From assembly GCA_015207155.1 (NCBI GenBank), contig JADEXK010000022.1, positions 18,430 through 82,429 of the forward strand: a stretch of 64,000 nt of DNA. Direction: 5' to 3'. Within the stretch, counting starts at the first letter, position 1, and every line of letters begins with the position of its first letter. Source of the stretch: Nostocales cyanobacterium LEGE 11386. GTDB lineage: Bacteria; Cyanobacteriota; Cyanobacteriia; Cyanobacteriales; Nostocaceae. Below are positions 26,925 to 36,349 of the stretch, one piece after another. The notes beneath the pieces are model-generated. The model did not search any database. It was not told where the DNA came from and worked only from the letters and a program-made list of their open reading frames with translations. Position numbers and translations under genes: made by a program.

Positions 26925-28304
26925 TTAAAATAGCAAAGATAATATTTTATAAATAAGGCGAAATATTGCTGTAACGGAAATAGCTATTAAGCCTGCGGCA
27001 ACTGCCAAAACCACTACTTGCTGAATTAACACTCCACCCCGTAAAAATGGCACAAAAAAAATAATAGCTAAGGTGATTCCCGGAATCATTAATAAATCAA
27101 ACTTTTCAATCCATCGCCTAGTTTGGGCAAAAATCAGTAGGCCTAAAATCACAGCAGAAGCTGTCAAGGAAATTATAAACGATGGCAATAAACGAAAAAG
27201 AGCGATCGCAATTAATGCCCCTTCAAAACCACTAAAGGCTGCCCCACCCAACAATTCCCAAGTTGAAAAAGCTGGTTGAGATTGTATTGGCTGCGGCTTT
27301 GGTGGGGCTGCTAGTTGTTGTTGAGGTTTTGGTAATATTTGGGGGGGTGTCAATGGTTGAGCCAAGGCATCTAGAACCTCATCAGCTGACTGAAAGCGTT
27401 GATTAGCAGCAGGTAGGAGCATTTTATCTAAAATCTCAGCTAAGGGAGAATTGACAGTGACTTGCGATCGCCATTGCCACTGGTTTCGATAGGCATCAAA
27501 TAGCTGAGTTGCTTCTTGTCCTGTCAGCAAATTAAGTATAGTGACAGCTAAAGCGTATAAATCTGTAGATGGAAAGACTTGATTCCCCGCCATTTGTTCA
27601 GGTGGGGCAAATCCCATAGAGTAAATTCCGGTGGAAGCACCCGCACCGCCTGATGGTGCATTGGTTACCTGCTTAACTGCACCAAAATCTAGCAGAAAGA
27701 GTTTCCCATCGCGACGACGCATGATATTAGAAGGTTTAATATCCCTGTGAATAATACTTCTATCATGGACAAACTGTAATACCTTAAGAATTTCTTGCAG
27801 TACCTCTAAAACTTGTTGTTCAGAGAATTTACCATTTTCAACTAATTCTTCTTCTAGATTTTGCCCGTCAATGTATTCTTGCACTAAGTAAAAAAACTGG
27901 TCTTCCTGTCCTGGCTGCAAGCTATGTACTGTCACGGGAAAAAAAGCAAATAAATCAGGTATTTGTTCGTGTTCGTTGCCTATTTGTGCTAAAACTTCTG
28001 CTTCTCTCTCAAACAGCTGTTGTGCTAGTTGCAGTTGAGTTGGGGTTAAATTTCCCGCAGGCTGAAACTGCTTGACTACGCATTGACGCATTCCCGGAAT
28101 CCGGCGATCGCCTGCGAGAAAGGCTGCTCCAAAACCCCCTTTTCCTAGTAACTTGATTGGTACATACCGACCATCTAGCATTAATGGCATACCACACGTA
28201 GTGCAGTATTTTTGCTGTGTTGTTTTCAGCGTTGTCATGTTATCTAAGTCCACAAAATAGTTTTGTGGACGTGGACAGCTGGGACGGGTGCAGTAAACTT
28301 CCAT
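26925..28304 (-). CDS. 4-Cys-type membrane Ser/Thr protein kinase
   Basis: The 459-residue protein begins with a four-cysteine module (C5, C10 in CTRPSC; CTTCG near residue 35) that heads many cyanobacterial Hanks-type kinases. The kinase domain (about residues 48-310) has LGKGGFGAAFLAGD, the catalytic Lys in CVVKQF, HRDIKPSNIM, DFGAVKQ and the APPEQ motif, all intact. A Pro/Gln-rich linker leads to about four C-terminal membrane helices (residues 345-459). It probably relays a redox or metal signal from the Cys module, an inference from the family. It is monocistronic. Confidence 0.9.
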   Translation of the reverse strand: MEVYCTRPSCPRPQNYFVDLDNMTTLKTTQQKYCTTCGMPLMLDGRYVPIKLLGKGGFGAAFLAGDRRIPGMRQCVVKQFQPAGNLTPTQLQLAQQLFEREAEVLAQIGNEHEQIPDLFAFFPVTVHSLQPGQEDQFFYLVQEYIDGQNLEEELVENGKFSEQQVLEVLQEILKVLQFVHDRSIIHRDIKPSNIMRRRDGKLFLLDFGAVKQVTNAPSGGAGASTGIYSMGFAPPEQMAGNQVFPSTDLYALAVTILNLLTGQEATQLFDAYRNQWQWRSQVTVNSPLAEILDKMLLPAANQRFQSADEVLDALAQPLTPPQILPKPQQQLAAPPKPQPIQSQPAFSTWELLGGAAFSGFEGALIAIALFRLLPSFIISLTASAVILGLLIFAQTRRWIEKFDLLMIPGITLAIIFFVPFLRGGVLIQQVVVLAVAAGLIAISVTAIFRLIYKILSLLF

Positions 28305-28552
28305 TTTAGTTTTTAGTCATTAGTCGGCATAATTCGTAATTGATTATTCGTAATTCGTAATTGTTCTGCCATCAATAAATCGATTTACTCGTAATCAGGA
28401 ATAAATAAATTATTTTTTTCCTCCCAATAAATTAAGGAACTTGCATCCTTAACCTATTAATTACGAATTACGAACTACGAACTCATAATTATTTAGTCAT
28501 TGGTCATTTGCAACAAACAAAAGAAAAATGACAAAGGACTAATGACTAGATA

Positions 28553-29566
28553 TTAGCCTGCGTCAGAGGTGTTGGGTGTCGCTGCATCCAGTGTATTTAC
28601 CACTATGTTTTTTTGTGATAATTTTAACATGTCCTGATTCCATCCTGGGGTAGCAAACTGAGGTAAAATTTCCTGACTAAAGGCTTCTGCCGCTTTGGAT
28701 CTATAGCGATTAGGATTAAAAATCAGCCACAGTGTCCGCTTGACGACGACACCTTCAATGGGGGTGCATTGTAGTACGCCCATTTGTAATTCTTTAGCGA
28801 TCGCGGAAGTGGAGACAAAAGCAGCTCCTAAGCCTGATTGCACAGCATTTTTAATGGCTTCGATGGAATTGAGTTCCATTTCAAATTTAAACCGCCTAGT
28901 ATCAATATCACAGCGTGCTAGTACTTGGTCAATTACCTTGCGGATAGTTGATTGGGAGTCAAGAGCAATGAATTGTAGCTTATATAGGTCTTCTTTTTGA
29001 ATTGTGTCGAGTTTAGCAAAGGGATGGAATATCGGGAGAATCAGTGCTAGTTCATCCTCAGCGTAAGGAATAATTTCTAATGACTCCGCCAATTCAGTAG
29101 GAATTTCGCCACCGATGATAGCTAGATCAACCTGTCCATTAGCTACACTCCAAGCAGTCCGCCGGGTAGAGTGAACATGTAATTGCACTGCTACATCCGG
29201 ATATTTTTGCCGGAACATACCGATCATTTTGGGTAATAGGTAAGTGCCAGTGGTTTGAGAAGCACCGACAATTAAAGTACCACCTTGGAGATTTTGTAAA
29301 TCCTCGATGGCGCGGCAGGTTTCCTGACACAGACTGAGGATTTTTTCACCGTAGCTTAAGAGTAGATGTCCGGCTTCGGTTAATTGTGCGCGACGTCCTC
29401 CACGGTCAAATAAAGGCACATCCAGCTGCCGTTCGAGATTTTGGACTTGTAAGCTCACAGCAGGTTGGGAGACGTAAAGACTATCAGCAGCACGCTTGAA
29501 GCTCCCTTCTGTGGCGATCGCTTTCAGAATACGTAACTGATCTAAAGTGAAAGGAAGGTCAGACAT
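28553..29566 (-). CDS. pacR: LysR-type regulator of carbon assimilation (RbcR/PacR type)
   Basis: The 337-residue LysR protein starts at the ATG at 29566 ([18 protein letters not shown]). The DNA-binding helix is [21 protein letters not shown]. The effector domain ([39 protein letters not shown]) closely follows RbcR/Ycf30 proteins, which control Rubisco and photosynthetic genes. As I recall, the Anabaena member next to ndhF-ndhD is PacR, a global regulator of carbon assimilation, and the neighbourhood here (NnrU, ndhF, ndhD) matches. RbcR is the alternative name. A TTG three codons earlier is possible but unlikely. Confidence 0.85.
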   Translation of the reverse strand: MSDLPFTLDQLRILKAIATEGSFKRAADSLYVSQPAVSLQVQNLERQLDVPLFDRGGRRAQLTEAGHLLLSYGEKILSLCQETCRAIEDLQNLQGGTLIVGASQTTGTYLLPKMIGMFRQKYPDVAVQLHVHSTRRTAWSVANGQVDLAIIGGEIPTELAESLEIIPYAEDELALILPIFHPFAKLDTIQKEDLYKLQFIALDSQSTIRKVIDQVLARCDIDTRRFKFEMELNSIEAIKNAVQSGLGAAFVSTSAIAKELQMGVLQCTPIEGVVVKRTLWLIFNPNRYRSKAAEAFSQEILPQFATPGWNQDMLKLSQKNIVVNTLDAATPNTSDAG

Positions 29567-29772
29567 AAGGCTCAACCCACAAACTTTGAAAGGAGCAGCT
29601 TGGGCAACAACTCAGGTTTTACAGTTTTCAAGCTGGGCCTGTTTTGTTGCATCTTAAACTTGGAGGCTTTACTCGAAAAAGACAGTACCACAACATCTTG
29701 ACTAAAGTCCCCTTTTGAATACTTTGTGGTATTGGTTGTACTAAACTAAATTTTTGTTAAATTACTTCACCT

Positions 29773-30495
29773 ATGTATCCGATACTGAATCCTTGGGTTA
29801 CTCCCAGTCATTTTGTCATGTTGGGGTTACAATTAGTTTTCGCGATCGCCCACAGTGGTGGCGCCGCCCTACGTCCTTGGGCAGAAAAGCGCATAGGACC
29901 GAGGCTTTATCGCATTTTTTTTGCATTAGTCAGTTTACCGTTGGCTGTAATATTAATAATTTACTTTTTTAACCATCGCTATGACGGCTGGCAACTTTGG
30001 CAGGTACAGGGGTTGCCGGGAGTGAGGGCAGTCGTTTGGGTGTTATCAGCGATTTCGTTTTTATTTTTGTATCCTGCCACCTTCAATCTACTAGAAATTG
30101 CCGCTATTCAAAAGCCCCAAGTCTACCTCTACGAGACGGGAATCATTCGTATTACCCGCCATCCTCAGATGGTGGGACAAGTAATCTGGTGTATTGCCCA
30201 TACTCTCTGGCTAGGAACTAGCTTTACCTTGGTTACTTCCATGGGGTTGATATTGCACCACTTATTTGGAGTTTGGCATGGCGATCGCCGACTGAGCGAT
30301 CGCTATGGAGAGGCCTTTGAAATTGTCAAACAACGGACTTCAATTATTCCTTTCCAAGCAATTATTGATGGTCGTCAATCTATCAAATGGCAGGAATTTA
30401 TCCGTCCTGCCTATTTAGGAGTAGCAATTTTTATAGCTTTGTTTTGGTGGGCGCATCCCCTGTTACTTGTAGCAACTAGTAGGATAAGATGGTAA
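29773..30495 (+). CDS. NnrU-family integral membrane protein (Z-ISO-related)
   Basis: The 240-residue protein has about six membrane helices and the NnrU signatures FAIAHSGGAALRPWAEKRIG, the ITRHPQMVGQVIWCIAH motif with conserved His residues that can bind heme, and GVWHGDRRLSDRYGE. The plant and cyanobacterial 15-cis-zeta-carotene isomerase Z-ISO belongs to this superfamily, so carotenoid isomerisation is possible but not proven. It is divergent from the LysR gene by about 206 bases, so that regulator is a plausible controller. Confidence 0.85.
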   Translation: MYPILNPWVTPSHFVMLGLQLVFAIAHSGGAALRPWAEKRIGPRLYRIFFALVSLPLAVILIIYFFNHRYDGWQLWQVQGLPGVRAVVWVLSAISFLFLYPATFNLLEIAAIQKPQVYLYETGIIRITRHPQMVGQVIWCIAHTLWLGTSFTLVTSMGLILHHLFGVWHGDRRLSDRYGEAFEIVKQRTSIIPFQAIIDGRQSIKWQEFIRPAYLGVAIFIALFWWAHPLLLVATSRIRW

Positions 30496-30894
30496 TTTTA
30501 GATGATCCCCACTATCAAAAGAAAATACAAATTAATGAAAATTTCTGCTTATCAACTGCTACCAAATCAATGTAGGATTAATTCAAACAGCTGTCAGTGG
30601 GGGTGCGTCCAGTCAGTTTGATATTTTTATAGTGGTATGTCACTGGTCAAATACCTGCCCTTGGGAATCGATGGCACAGCAGTCTGATCCCCTATCCAAT
30701 AGCTATTCGGGAGTTGAAAAGCCAAAATAGCCACGTATAAGTCGCGCTGGCTTTTTTGTCAGAGTTACATTCAACGCTGAAGTAGTTGCATGATCTTCTT
30801 TATCCTGAGAGCATATGTTAGGAACTGACTAGCTTGCCAATTCCTGCTACTGATAGCTAGTTTAATATCAAAACCCTATAATTTTAGAGGCGTC
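30496..30894. other. Intergenic region between the NnrU and thioredoxin genes
   Basis: It contains the terminator at 30717 and otherwise no reading frame or repeat. The last 100 bases should carry the thioredoxin promoter, but no consensus box pair is clear. Confidence 0.5.
30717..30757 (+). terminator. Probable terminator
   Basis: AAAAGCCA (30717-30724) pairs with TGGCTTTT (30748-30755), continuing into a run of six T. The long loop includes a GCGCG-rich segment. It lies 220 bases after the NnrU gene. Confidence 0.65.
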
Positions 30895-31281
30895 ATGGTG
30901 TTGTCGGTTAGTGAGCGGACATTTACTCAAGAAGTTTTAGAATCTCCAATTCCTGTTTTAGTTAATTTTGAAGCACCTTGGTGCGGCTTGTGTCGCATTA
31001 TTCATCCTCTGTTGTTGCAATTTAGTGCTCAATGTGGTGAGCACATTAAATTAGTCGGGGTTAATGCTGATGATAATTTTAAACTGGCTAACACTTATCG
31101 ATTAAAGTCACTGCCAACTTTACTGTTGGTTGAAAACGGCATTATCCGGTATCGCCTAGAAGGGTTTCGTGGTAGAGAAGATTTACGTCTGGCTTTAGAA
31201 GAAATTAAACTTACTTACAGCAATCGTTCTAAAACATACACTAATTCCATGACAGCAGACTTGGAATGCCGTTCAGCCTAA
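30895..31281 (+). CDS. Thioredoxin-fold protein with CGLC active site (TrxC-like)
   Basis: The 128-residue protein has the thioredoxin core: VLVNFEAPWCGLCRIIHP, VNADDNFKLANTYRLKSLPTLLL (cis-Pro) and GFRGREDL. The redox motif is WCGLC rather than WCGPC. Losing the Pro usually shifts the redox potential, and a CGLC site is what I recall for the TrxC type of cyanobacteria. A tail of about 22 residues extends past the fold. It precedes ndhF but is separated from it by a strong terminator, so it is its own transcript. Confidence 0.88.
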   Translation: MVLSVSERTFTQEVLESPIPVLVNFEAPWCGLCRIIHPLLLQFSAQCGEHIKLVGVNADDNFKLANTYRLKSLPTLLLVENGIIRYRLEGFRGREDLRLALEEIKLTYSNRSKTYTNSMTADLECRSA

Positions 31282-31363
31282 TGAGAGTGCTGAGTGATAA
31301 TTAGACTGAGAAATTAGGATTTAACAACTAGGTTTTCACCCACAAATATAAAACCATGCTTAA

Positions 31364-31400
31364 TTACCCCACCCAAAGCTCATTGGGTGGGGTATTTTAT
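31364..31400 (+). terminator. Strong terminator before ndhF
   Basis: TACCCCACCCAA pairs with TTGGGTGGGGTA around a short loop (31365-31394), followed by TTTTAT. Confidence 0.9.
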
Positions 31401-31473
31401 CCTCAAGGGTGTGTGTCACAATTATTAACAGTTCCGCCAAGTTAGTCAAGAATTCTAAAAGTAAGCGTCAGTG

Positions 31474-33561
31474 ATGGAAGTAATCTATGAATATGCCTGG
31501 CTAATTCCGGTATTGCCTTTGTTTGGGGCAATGCTGGTCGGTCTAGGGTTAATTTCTTTAAATCAGGTGACAAACCGCCTGCGGCAACTCAACGCTGTGG
31601 TGATCATCTCCCTGATGGGAGCAGCGATGGTGTTGTCGTTGGCCTTGCTGTGGAGTCAAATTCAAGGACACGCGCCTTATATCCGCACTCTTGAATGGGC
31701 AGCAGCAGGCAATTTTCACCTGAGTATGGGCTACACTATCGACCACCTCACGGCTGTGATGCTGGTGATTGTCACCACAGTAGCCTTATTAGTCATGGTC
31801 TACACCGATGGCTATATGGCTCATGACCCAGGATATGTGAGGTTTTACGCCTATCTCAGCTTGTTTGGTTCCTCTATGTTGGGTCTAGTAGTTAGCCCCA
31901 ACTTAGTGCAGATTTATATTTTCTGGGAACTGGTGGGGATGTGCTCCTACTTGCTGGTTGGCTTCTGGTACGATCGCAAAGCAGCAGCAGATGCTTGTCA
32001 AAAGGCATTTGTGACTAACCGCGTGGGTGACTTTGGTTTACTACTCGGCATCCTCGGGCTATTCTGGGCCACAGGCAGCTTTGATTTTGGTGTCATGGGC
32101 GATCGCCTCTCCCAACTGGTAGAAACAGGTTCTGTGAGCAATTTTCTCGCCATTCTCTTGGCGATTTTAGTGTTCTTAGGACCAGTGGCTAAATCTGCCC
32201 AATTTCCTCTGCATGTCTGGCTACCAGATGCAATGGAAGGCCCTACGCCCATTTCTGCCCTGATTCACGCGGCAACAATGGTGGCAGCCGGGGTGTTCCT
32301 GATTGCCCGGATGTACCCAGTCTTTGAACACGTGCCAGCCGCCATGAACGTCATTGCCTTTACCGGGGCATTTACGGCATTTTTGGGGGCAAGCATTGCG
32401 ATTACCCAAAATGACATCAAAAAGGGTCTAGCTTACTCCACCATCTCCCAATTGGGTTACATGGTCATGGCAATGGGGCTAGGCTCATACAGTGCTGGAT
32501 TGTTTCACCTGATGACTCACGCCTATTTCAAGGCGATGCTGTTCTTAGGTTCCGGTTCTGTGATTCATGGTATGGAAGGCGTTGTTGGTCATGACCCAGC
32601 TTTAGCGCAGGATATGCGATTGATGGGGGGACTGCGAAAGTATATGCCCATCACCGGGATTACCTTTTTGATTGGTTGCTTGGCAATTTCTGGTGTTCCA
32701 CCTTTTGCTGGTTTTTGGTCAAAAGATGAAATTCTCGGTAATGCTTTTGCAGCTAACCCACTGTTGTGGTTAATTGGCTGGCTCACTGCTGGCATCACTG
32801 CTTTCTATATGTTCAGAATGTACTTCATGACATTTGAAGGCAAATTTCGGGGTACTGACGAGAAAATCAAAGAAAAACTCAAACAAGCAGCCACTATTGT
32901 CCTAGAAATAGAGTCAGAAGAACCAGCCCCGGTTTTTGGGCCTGGAGCAATGAAACATGGTGAATTAGCAGCACACGATACCCATGACTCCCACGGACAT
33001 CACAGCGATACTCCCCACGAATCACCGTGGACGATGACTTTGCCATTAGCACTGTTGGCTGTACCTTCGATTTTGATTGGTTTAGTAGGGACGCCCTACG
33101 CGAACTACTTTGAGGAGTTTATTTTTCCGCCTAGCGAAACCCTCACCGAAGTTCTGGAAAAAGCCTCTGAGTTCAACCCGACGGAATTTTACGTCATGGC
33201 GGGGGCTTCCGTGGGTATTTCCTTGATTGGCATTACCTTGGCTTCGCTGATGTATTTGCGGGGTAAAATTGACCCGGCGGCGATCGCGGCTAAAATCAAA
33301 CCACTTTACGAGCTATCCTTCAACAAGTGGTACTTTGATGACATTTACCATCGCGTCTTTGTCCTTGGCTTACGTCGGATAGCCAGACAAGTAATGGAAG
33401 TTGACTTCCGCGTTGTTGATGGTGCTGTTAACCTCACAGGCTTTTTTACTCTCGTTAGTGGTGAAGGTCTGAAATACCTAGAAAACGGTCGCGCTCAATT
33501 CTACGCCTTGATTGTGTTTGGGGCAGTTTTGGGCTTAGTGATTTTATTCGGTGTCACCTAA
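31474..33561 (+). CDS. ndhF: NDH-1 subunit NdhF (NdhF1 type, chain 5)
   Basis: NdhF is the L-type proton-pumping antiporter-like subunit of the thylakoid NDH-1 complex, used in respiration and cyclic electron flow. The 695-residue protein starts at ATG 31474, just after an in-frame GTG. It has about 16 membrane segments, the proton-antiporter core (FFWELVGMCSYLLVGFW-type segment, GPTPISALIHAATMVAAG, AYFKAMLFLGSGSVIH, GVPPFAGFWSKDE) and a His-rich loop (HDTHDSHGHHSD). Length and motifs match NdhF1 rather than the CO2-uptake forms. It pairs with ndhD downstream. Confidence 0.97.
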   Translation: MEVIYEYAWLIPVLPLFGAMLVGLGLISLNQVTNRLRQLNAVVIISLMGAAMVLSLALLWSQIQGHAPYIRTLEWAAAGNFHLSMGYTIDHLTAVMLVIVTTVALLVMVYTDGYMAHDPGYVRFYAYLSLFGSSMLGLVVSPNLVQIYIFWELVGMCSYLLVGFWYDRKAAADACQKAFVTNRVGDFGLLLGILGLFWATGSFDFGVMGDRLSQLVETGSVSNFLAILLAILVFLGPVAKSAQFPLHVWLPDAMEGPTPISALIHAATMVAAGVFLIARMYPVFEHVPAAMNVIAFTGAFTAFLGASIAITQNDIKKGLAYSTISQLGYMVMAMGLGSYSAGLFHLMTHAYFKAMLFLGSGSVIHGMEGVVGHDPALAQDMRLMGGLRKYMPITGITFLIGCLAISGVPPFAGFWSKDEILGNAFAANPLLWLIGWLTAGITAFYMFRMYFMTFEGKFRGTDEKIKEKLKQAATIVLEIESEEPAPVFGPGAMKHGELAAHDTHDSHGHHSDTPHESPWTMTLPLALLAVPSILIGLVGTPYANYFEEFIFPPSETLTEVLEKASEFNPTEFYVMAGASVGISLIGITLASLMYLRGKIDPAAIAAKIKPLYELSFNKWYFDDIYHRVFVLGLRRIARQVMEVDFRVVDGAVNLTGFFTLVSGEGLKYLENGRAQFYALIVFGAVLGLVILFGVT

Positions 33562-33584
33562 CTTCATGCTTGAGTGCCTTTTTC

Positions 33585-33633
33585 AGTGCTGAGTGCGCTG
33601 GCCCTGAGCGAAGTCGAAGGGGAGTGCTGAGTT
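33585..33633. repeat. Dispersed 50-base repeat, copy 2
   Basis: It is near-identical to 21721-21773, with terminal AGTGCTGAGT copies and the GCGAAGTCGAAGGGG core. It differs by a few bases around the CTGGCCCTGAG stretch. It sits 24 bases after the ndhF stop. Confidence 0.85.
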
Positions 33634-33674
33634 AAAAGAGTATTCAAAGTCAAGCACTGGGAAATGTTCTGCGG

Positions 33675-33720
33675 ATGAAGGCAGGGTGTACCTTTACCCT
33701 CCTTCATTTTTCTTTGTTTT
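33675..33720 (+). terminator. Terminator after ndhF
   Basis: ATGAAGGCAGGGT pairs with ACCCTCCTTCAT (one bulged base) around a loop ending in CCTTT, and is followed by TTTTTCTTTGTTTTT. Confidence 0.85.
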
Positions 33721-33998
33721 TATTAAATCAACCTAACAAGGCAGACTAAACAACCAAAAAGCTGTTAGTTAATAAATAGCCGTCATGAACTGTGTGTACA
33801 CCAATAATCAATGAAAAAGGATCTGGAGCTAAGTACCGAAGACTAGTATTTTTTACTCAGCAACGCCAGATGCTACAAGTCGGCAAAGCCGCCCAATGCA
33901 CTGGCTCCACCCTGCGGTCAGCCGCAGCAGCGTCTACAGAACTTTTTCATAGCTAGTGACTATTTGCCCAACATGATTATGATTGCAGACAAATTGCG

Positions 33999-35573
33999 AT
34001 GAATACAGCTAATTTCCCGTGGCTGACGACGATTATTCTGTTACCGATAGCCGCGTCGCTACTGATTCCCATCATCCCAGATAAAGACGGCAAAACAGTG
34101 CGCTGGTATTCCCTGATTGTGGGGTTAATAGATTTTGCACTAATTGTTTACGCTTTTTATACTGGTTACGATTTTTCCAATCCAGATTTGCAGCTAGTGG
34201 AGAGTTACCCCTGGGTACCACAACTGGATTTGAATTGGTCAGTAGGGGCAGATGGTTTGTCTATGCCCCTAATTATTTTGACTGGATTTATTACCACGCT
34301 GGCGATTTTAGCAGCTTGGCCGGTGACGCTCAAACCCCGGCTATTTTATTTCTTGATTCTGGCAATGTATGGCGGTCAGATTGCCGTGTTTGCTGTCCAG
34401 GATATGCTGTTATTTTTCCTGGTGTGGGAACTGGAACTGGTACCGATATACTTTCTACTGTCGATTTGGGGAGGTAAAAAGCGGCAATACGCAGCAACCA
34501 AATTTATTTTATACACTGCTGGTGGGTCGCTGTTTATTTTGCTGTCTGCCCTGACAATGGGATTTTACGGCGATACGGTGACTTTCGATATGCGATCGCT
34601 TGCCCTGAAGGATTTCGCCCTAAATTTTCAACTTTTACTTTATGCTGGGTTCTTGATCGCCTATGCCGTCAAATTGCCGATCATACCCTTGCATACTTGG
34701 TTACCTGATGCCCACGGTGAAGCTACAGCCCCTGTGCATATGTTACTAGCAGGTATTCTGCTGAAAATGGGCGGTTATGCCTTAATTCGCATGAATGCCC
34801 AAATGCTCCCCGATGCTCATGCTTATTTTGCACCTGTGTTGGTGGTTTTGGGGGTAGTTAATATCATCTACGCCGCCCTGACATCTTTTGCCCAGCGCAA
34901 CCTCAAGCGAAAAATTGCTTACTCCTCGATTTCCCACATGGGTTTTGTCACTATTGGGATTGCCTCGTTCACAGATTTGGGATTGAGTGGGGCAGTACTG
35001 CAAATGGTTTCCCACGGGTTAATTGGGGCGAGTTTATTCTTCCTCGTAGGCGCGACTTATGACCGGACACACACCCTGATGTTGGATGAAATGGGCGGTG
35101 TCGGCAAGAGGATGAAAAAGATTTTTGCTATGTTTACCGCTTGTTCAATGGCTTCTTTGGCATTGCCAGGCATGAGTGGTTTTGTAGCAGAGTTAATGGT
35201 GTTTGTTGGCTTTGCCACCAGCGATGCTTATAGCTCCACCTTTAAAGTTATTGTCGTGTTCTTAATGGCAGTTGGGGTAATTTTAACTCCGATTTATTTG
35301 CTGTCTATGTTGCGGGAAATCTTCTACGGTGAAGAAAACAAAGAATTAGTTTCCCATCAAGCCTTGATAGATGCAGAACCCCGTGAAGTTTTTATCATTG
35401 CTTGTTTGTTGGTGCCAATTATTGGTATTGGTTTCTATCCAAAGTTACTGACTCAAATGTATGACGCAACAACAGTGCAGTTAACGGCACGATTACGTGA
35501 TTCTGTACCAACTTTAACACAGCAAAAAGAAGCACCAAATGTTTCTTTTAGTGCCCCAGAAATTGCTAATTAG
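33999..35573 (+). CDS. ndhD: NDH-1 subunit NdhD (NdhD1 type, chain 4)
   Basis: The 524-residue antiporter-like membrane subunit of NDH-1 has about 14 hydrophobic helices and the core motifs [52 protein letters not shown] and [11 protein letters not shown]. It carries the conserved Glu and Lys residues of the proton channel. The N-terminus ([17 protein letters not shown]) and length match NdhD1. It follows ndhF in the usual cyanobacterial order, although a terminator lies between them here. Confidence 0.97.
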   Translation: MNTANFPWLTTIILLPIAASLLIPIIPDKDGKTVRWYSLIVGLIDFALIVYAFYTGYDFSNPDLQLVESYPWVPQLDLNWSVGADGLSMPLIILTGFITTLAILAAWPVTLKPRLFYFLILAMYGGQIAVFAVQDMLLFFLVWELELVPIYFLLSIWGGKKRQYAATKFILYTAGGSLFILLSALTMGFYGDTVTFDMRSLALKDFALNFQLLLYAGFLIAYAVKLPIIPLHTWLPDAHGEATAPVHMLLAGILLKMGGYALIRMNAQMLPDAHAYFAPVLVVLGVVNIIYAALTSFAQRNLKRKIAYSSISHMGFVTIGIASFTDLGLSGAVLQMVSHGLIGASLFFLVGATYDRTHTLMLDEMGGVGKRMKKIFAMFTACSMASLALPGMSGFVAELMVFVGFATSDAYSSTFKVIVVFLMAVGVILTPIYLLSMLREIFYGEENKELVSHQALIDAEPREVFIIACLLVPIIGIGFYPKLLTQMYDATTVQLTARLRDSVPTLTQQKEAPNVSFSAPEIAN

Positions 35574-35607
35574 GTAGCGATTGATAGTTTAAATTAATAT
35601 TACTTTT

Positions 35608-35638
35608 AGGGTGGGTTTTGTGCCCGCTCTTTTTTTGT
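35608..35638 (+). terminator. Terminator after ndhD
   Basis: An AGGGTGGG / GCCCGCTCT imperfect stem around TTTTGT is followed by seven T. It is also read into by the convergent gene ending at 35644. Confidence 0.75.
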
Positions 35639-35643
35639 AAATT

Positions 35644-36090
35644 TTACAAAATATCTCGTAACTTTCTTCTCTCTGCATCCTCCGCGTCTCTGCGGTTCGT
35701 TTCCAACCAATGGAGAATTTCACTAGATAGTTCCTGTTTCGTTCTACTACTCACATCAATACAAACATGCCTAGTAATTGCCTTAGCAACCACCACATTA
35801 GCTATTATTATTTCATAAGTAATTTCAAACTTATTAATACTTAGTTGTTGGGGAATTAAACTAACCACCAAATTGTCCCCACAGAACATCGGCCGAAAAA
35901 AATCTACATTAGCATGAATAATAGGAAAAGCTACAGATGGATTAGTAAAAAAATCTTTGCGATTAATACCCGATGCTGCTAGGGATTCTTCATAAGCTTC
36001 ATGACAAATACCTAAAACATTAGCAAAATAAACTACTCCAGCAGCATCTGTATCTTGAAAATAAACAGTACGGTTATAAGTAAAAGACAT
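35644..36090 (-). CDS. menI: 1,4-dihydroxy-2-naphthoyl-CoA thioesterase (hot-dog fold)
   Basis: This enzyme hydrolyses DHNA-CoA in phylloquinone (photosystem I quinone) synthesis. The 148-residue protein shows the hot-dog core with the catalytic Asp in [19 protein letters not shown], then CHEAYEESL and [14 protein letters not shown]. This matches cyanobacterial DHNA-CoA hydrolases and the wider 4-hydroxybenzoyl-CoA thioesterase family. The last 17 residues ([17 protein letters not shown]) are encoded by a dispersed intergenic repeat, so the natural C-terminus has been extended. It is single and convergent with ndhD. Confidence 0.85.
   Translation of the reverse strand: MSFTYNRTVYFQDTDAAGVVYFANVLGICHEAYEESLAASGINRKDFFTNPSVAFPIIHANVDFFRPMFCGDNLVVSLIPQQLSINKFEITYEIIIANVVVAKAITRHVCIDVSSRTKQELSSEILHWLETNRRDAEDAERRKLRDIL
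35670..35699. repeat. Dispersed repeat inside the 3' end of the thioesterase gene
   Basis: The CTCTGC.TCCTCCGCGTCTCTGCGGTTCG type unit is a repeat common between cyanobacterial genes. Related units in the opposite orientation lie near 36193 (CGAACCACAGAGATGC) and 44610 (CGAACCACGAAGGACAC). Here it is translated. Confidence 0.7.
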
Positions 36091-36152
36091 TTATTAAAAT
36101 GGGCAAATAGAATAAAGCCTCCAGCACGTTATGGCTAAAGCCACGCTTAATC

Positions 36153-36253
36153 AGGACTTACGCAAAAATCACCAAAAGGCTTAATTTATCGAACCACAGA
36201 GATGCTGAGAACACGGAGGAATGAGAGTTTCAGAGAGTCGTTGCGTAAGTCCT
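36153..36253. mobile_element. MITE-like element, about 101 bases
   Basis: Perfect 13-base terminal inverted repeats, AGGACTTACGCAA at 36153-36165 and its complement at 36241-36253, flank a non-coding core that includes a copy of the AACCACAGAGATGC repeat. AGGACTTACGCAA ends are typical of small non-autonomous elements in Nostoc genomes. No clear target duplication is visible. Confidence 0.75.
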
Positions 36254-36349
36254 ATTAATAAAACAGCTATGCTTATTGCTTATTGTCTGTGTAGCCGCGT
36301 TCTTTTCTCATCGTCAGGGCTGAGTAAGATTTTACTTTACTAACTAATT

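Larger units (their letters stand above)
33562..33998. other. Intergenic region between ndhF and ndhD
   Basis: It contains repeat copy 2 (33585-33633) and a terminator (33675-33720), then GC-rich mosaic sequence with short inverted segments (CTGCGGTCAGCCGCAG near 33913). The terminator implies that ndhD has its own promoter, probably within 33730-33980. Confidence 0.6.

Noticed and set aside
29754..29972. Alternative frame starting before the NnrU gene
   Set aside because: It is out of frame with the conserved membrane protein and ends early.
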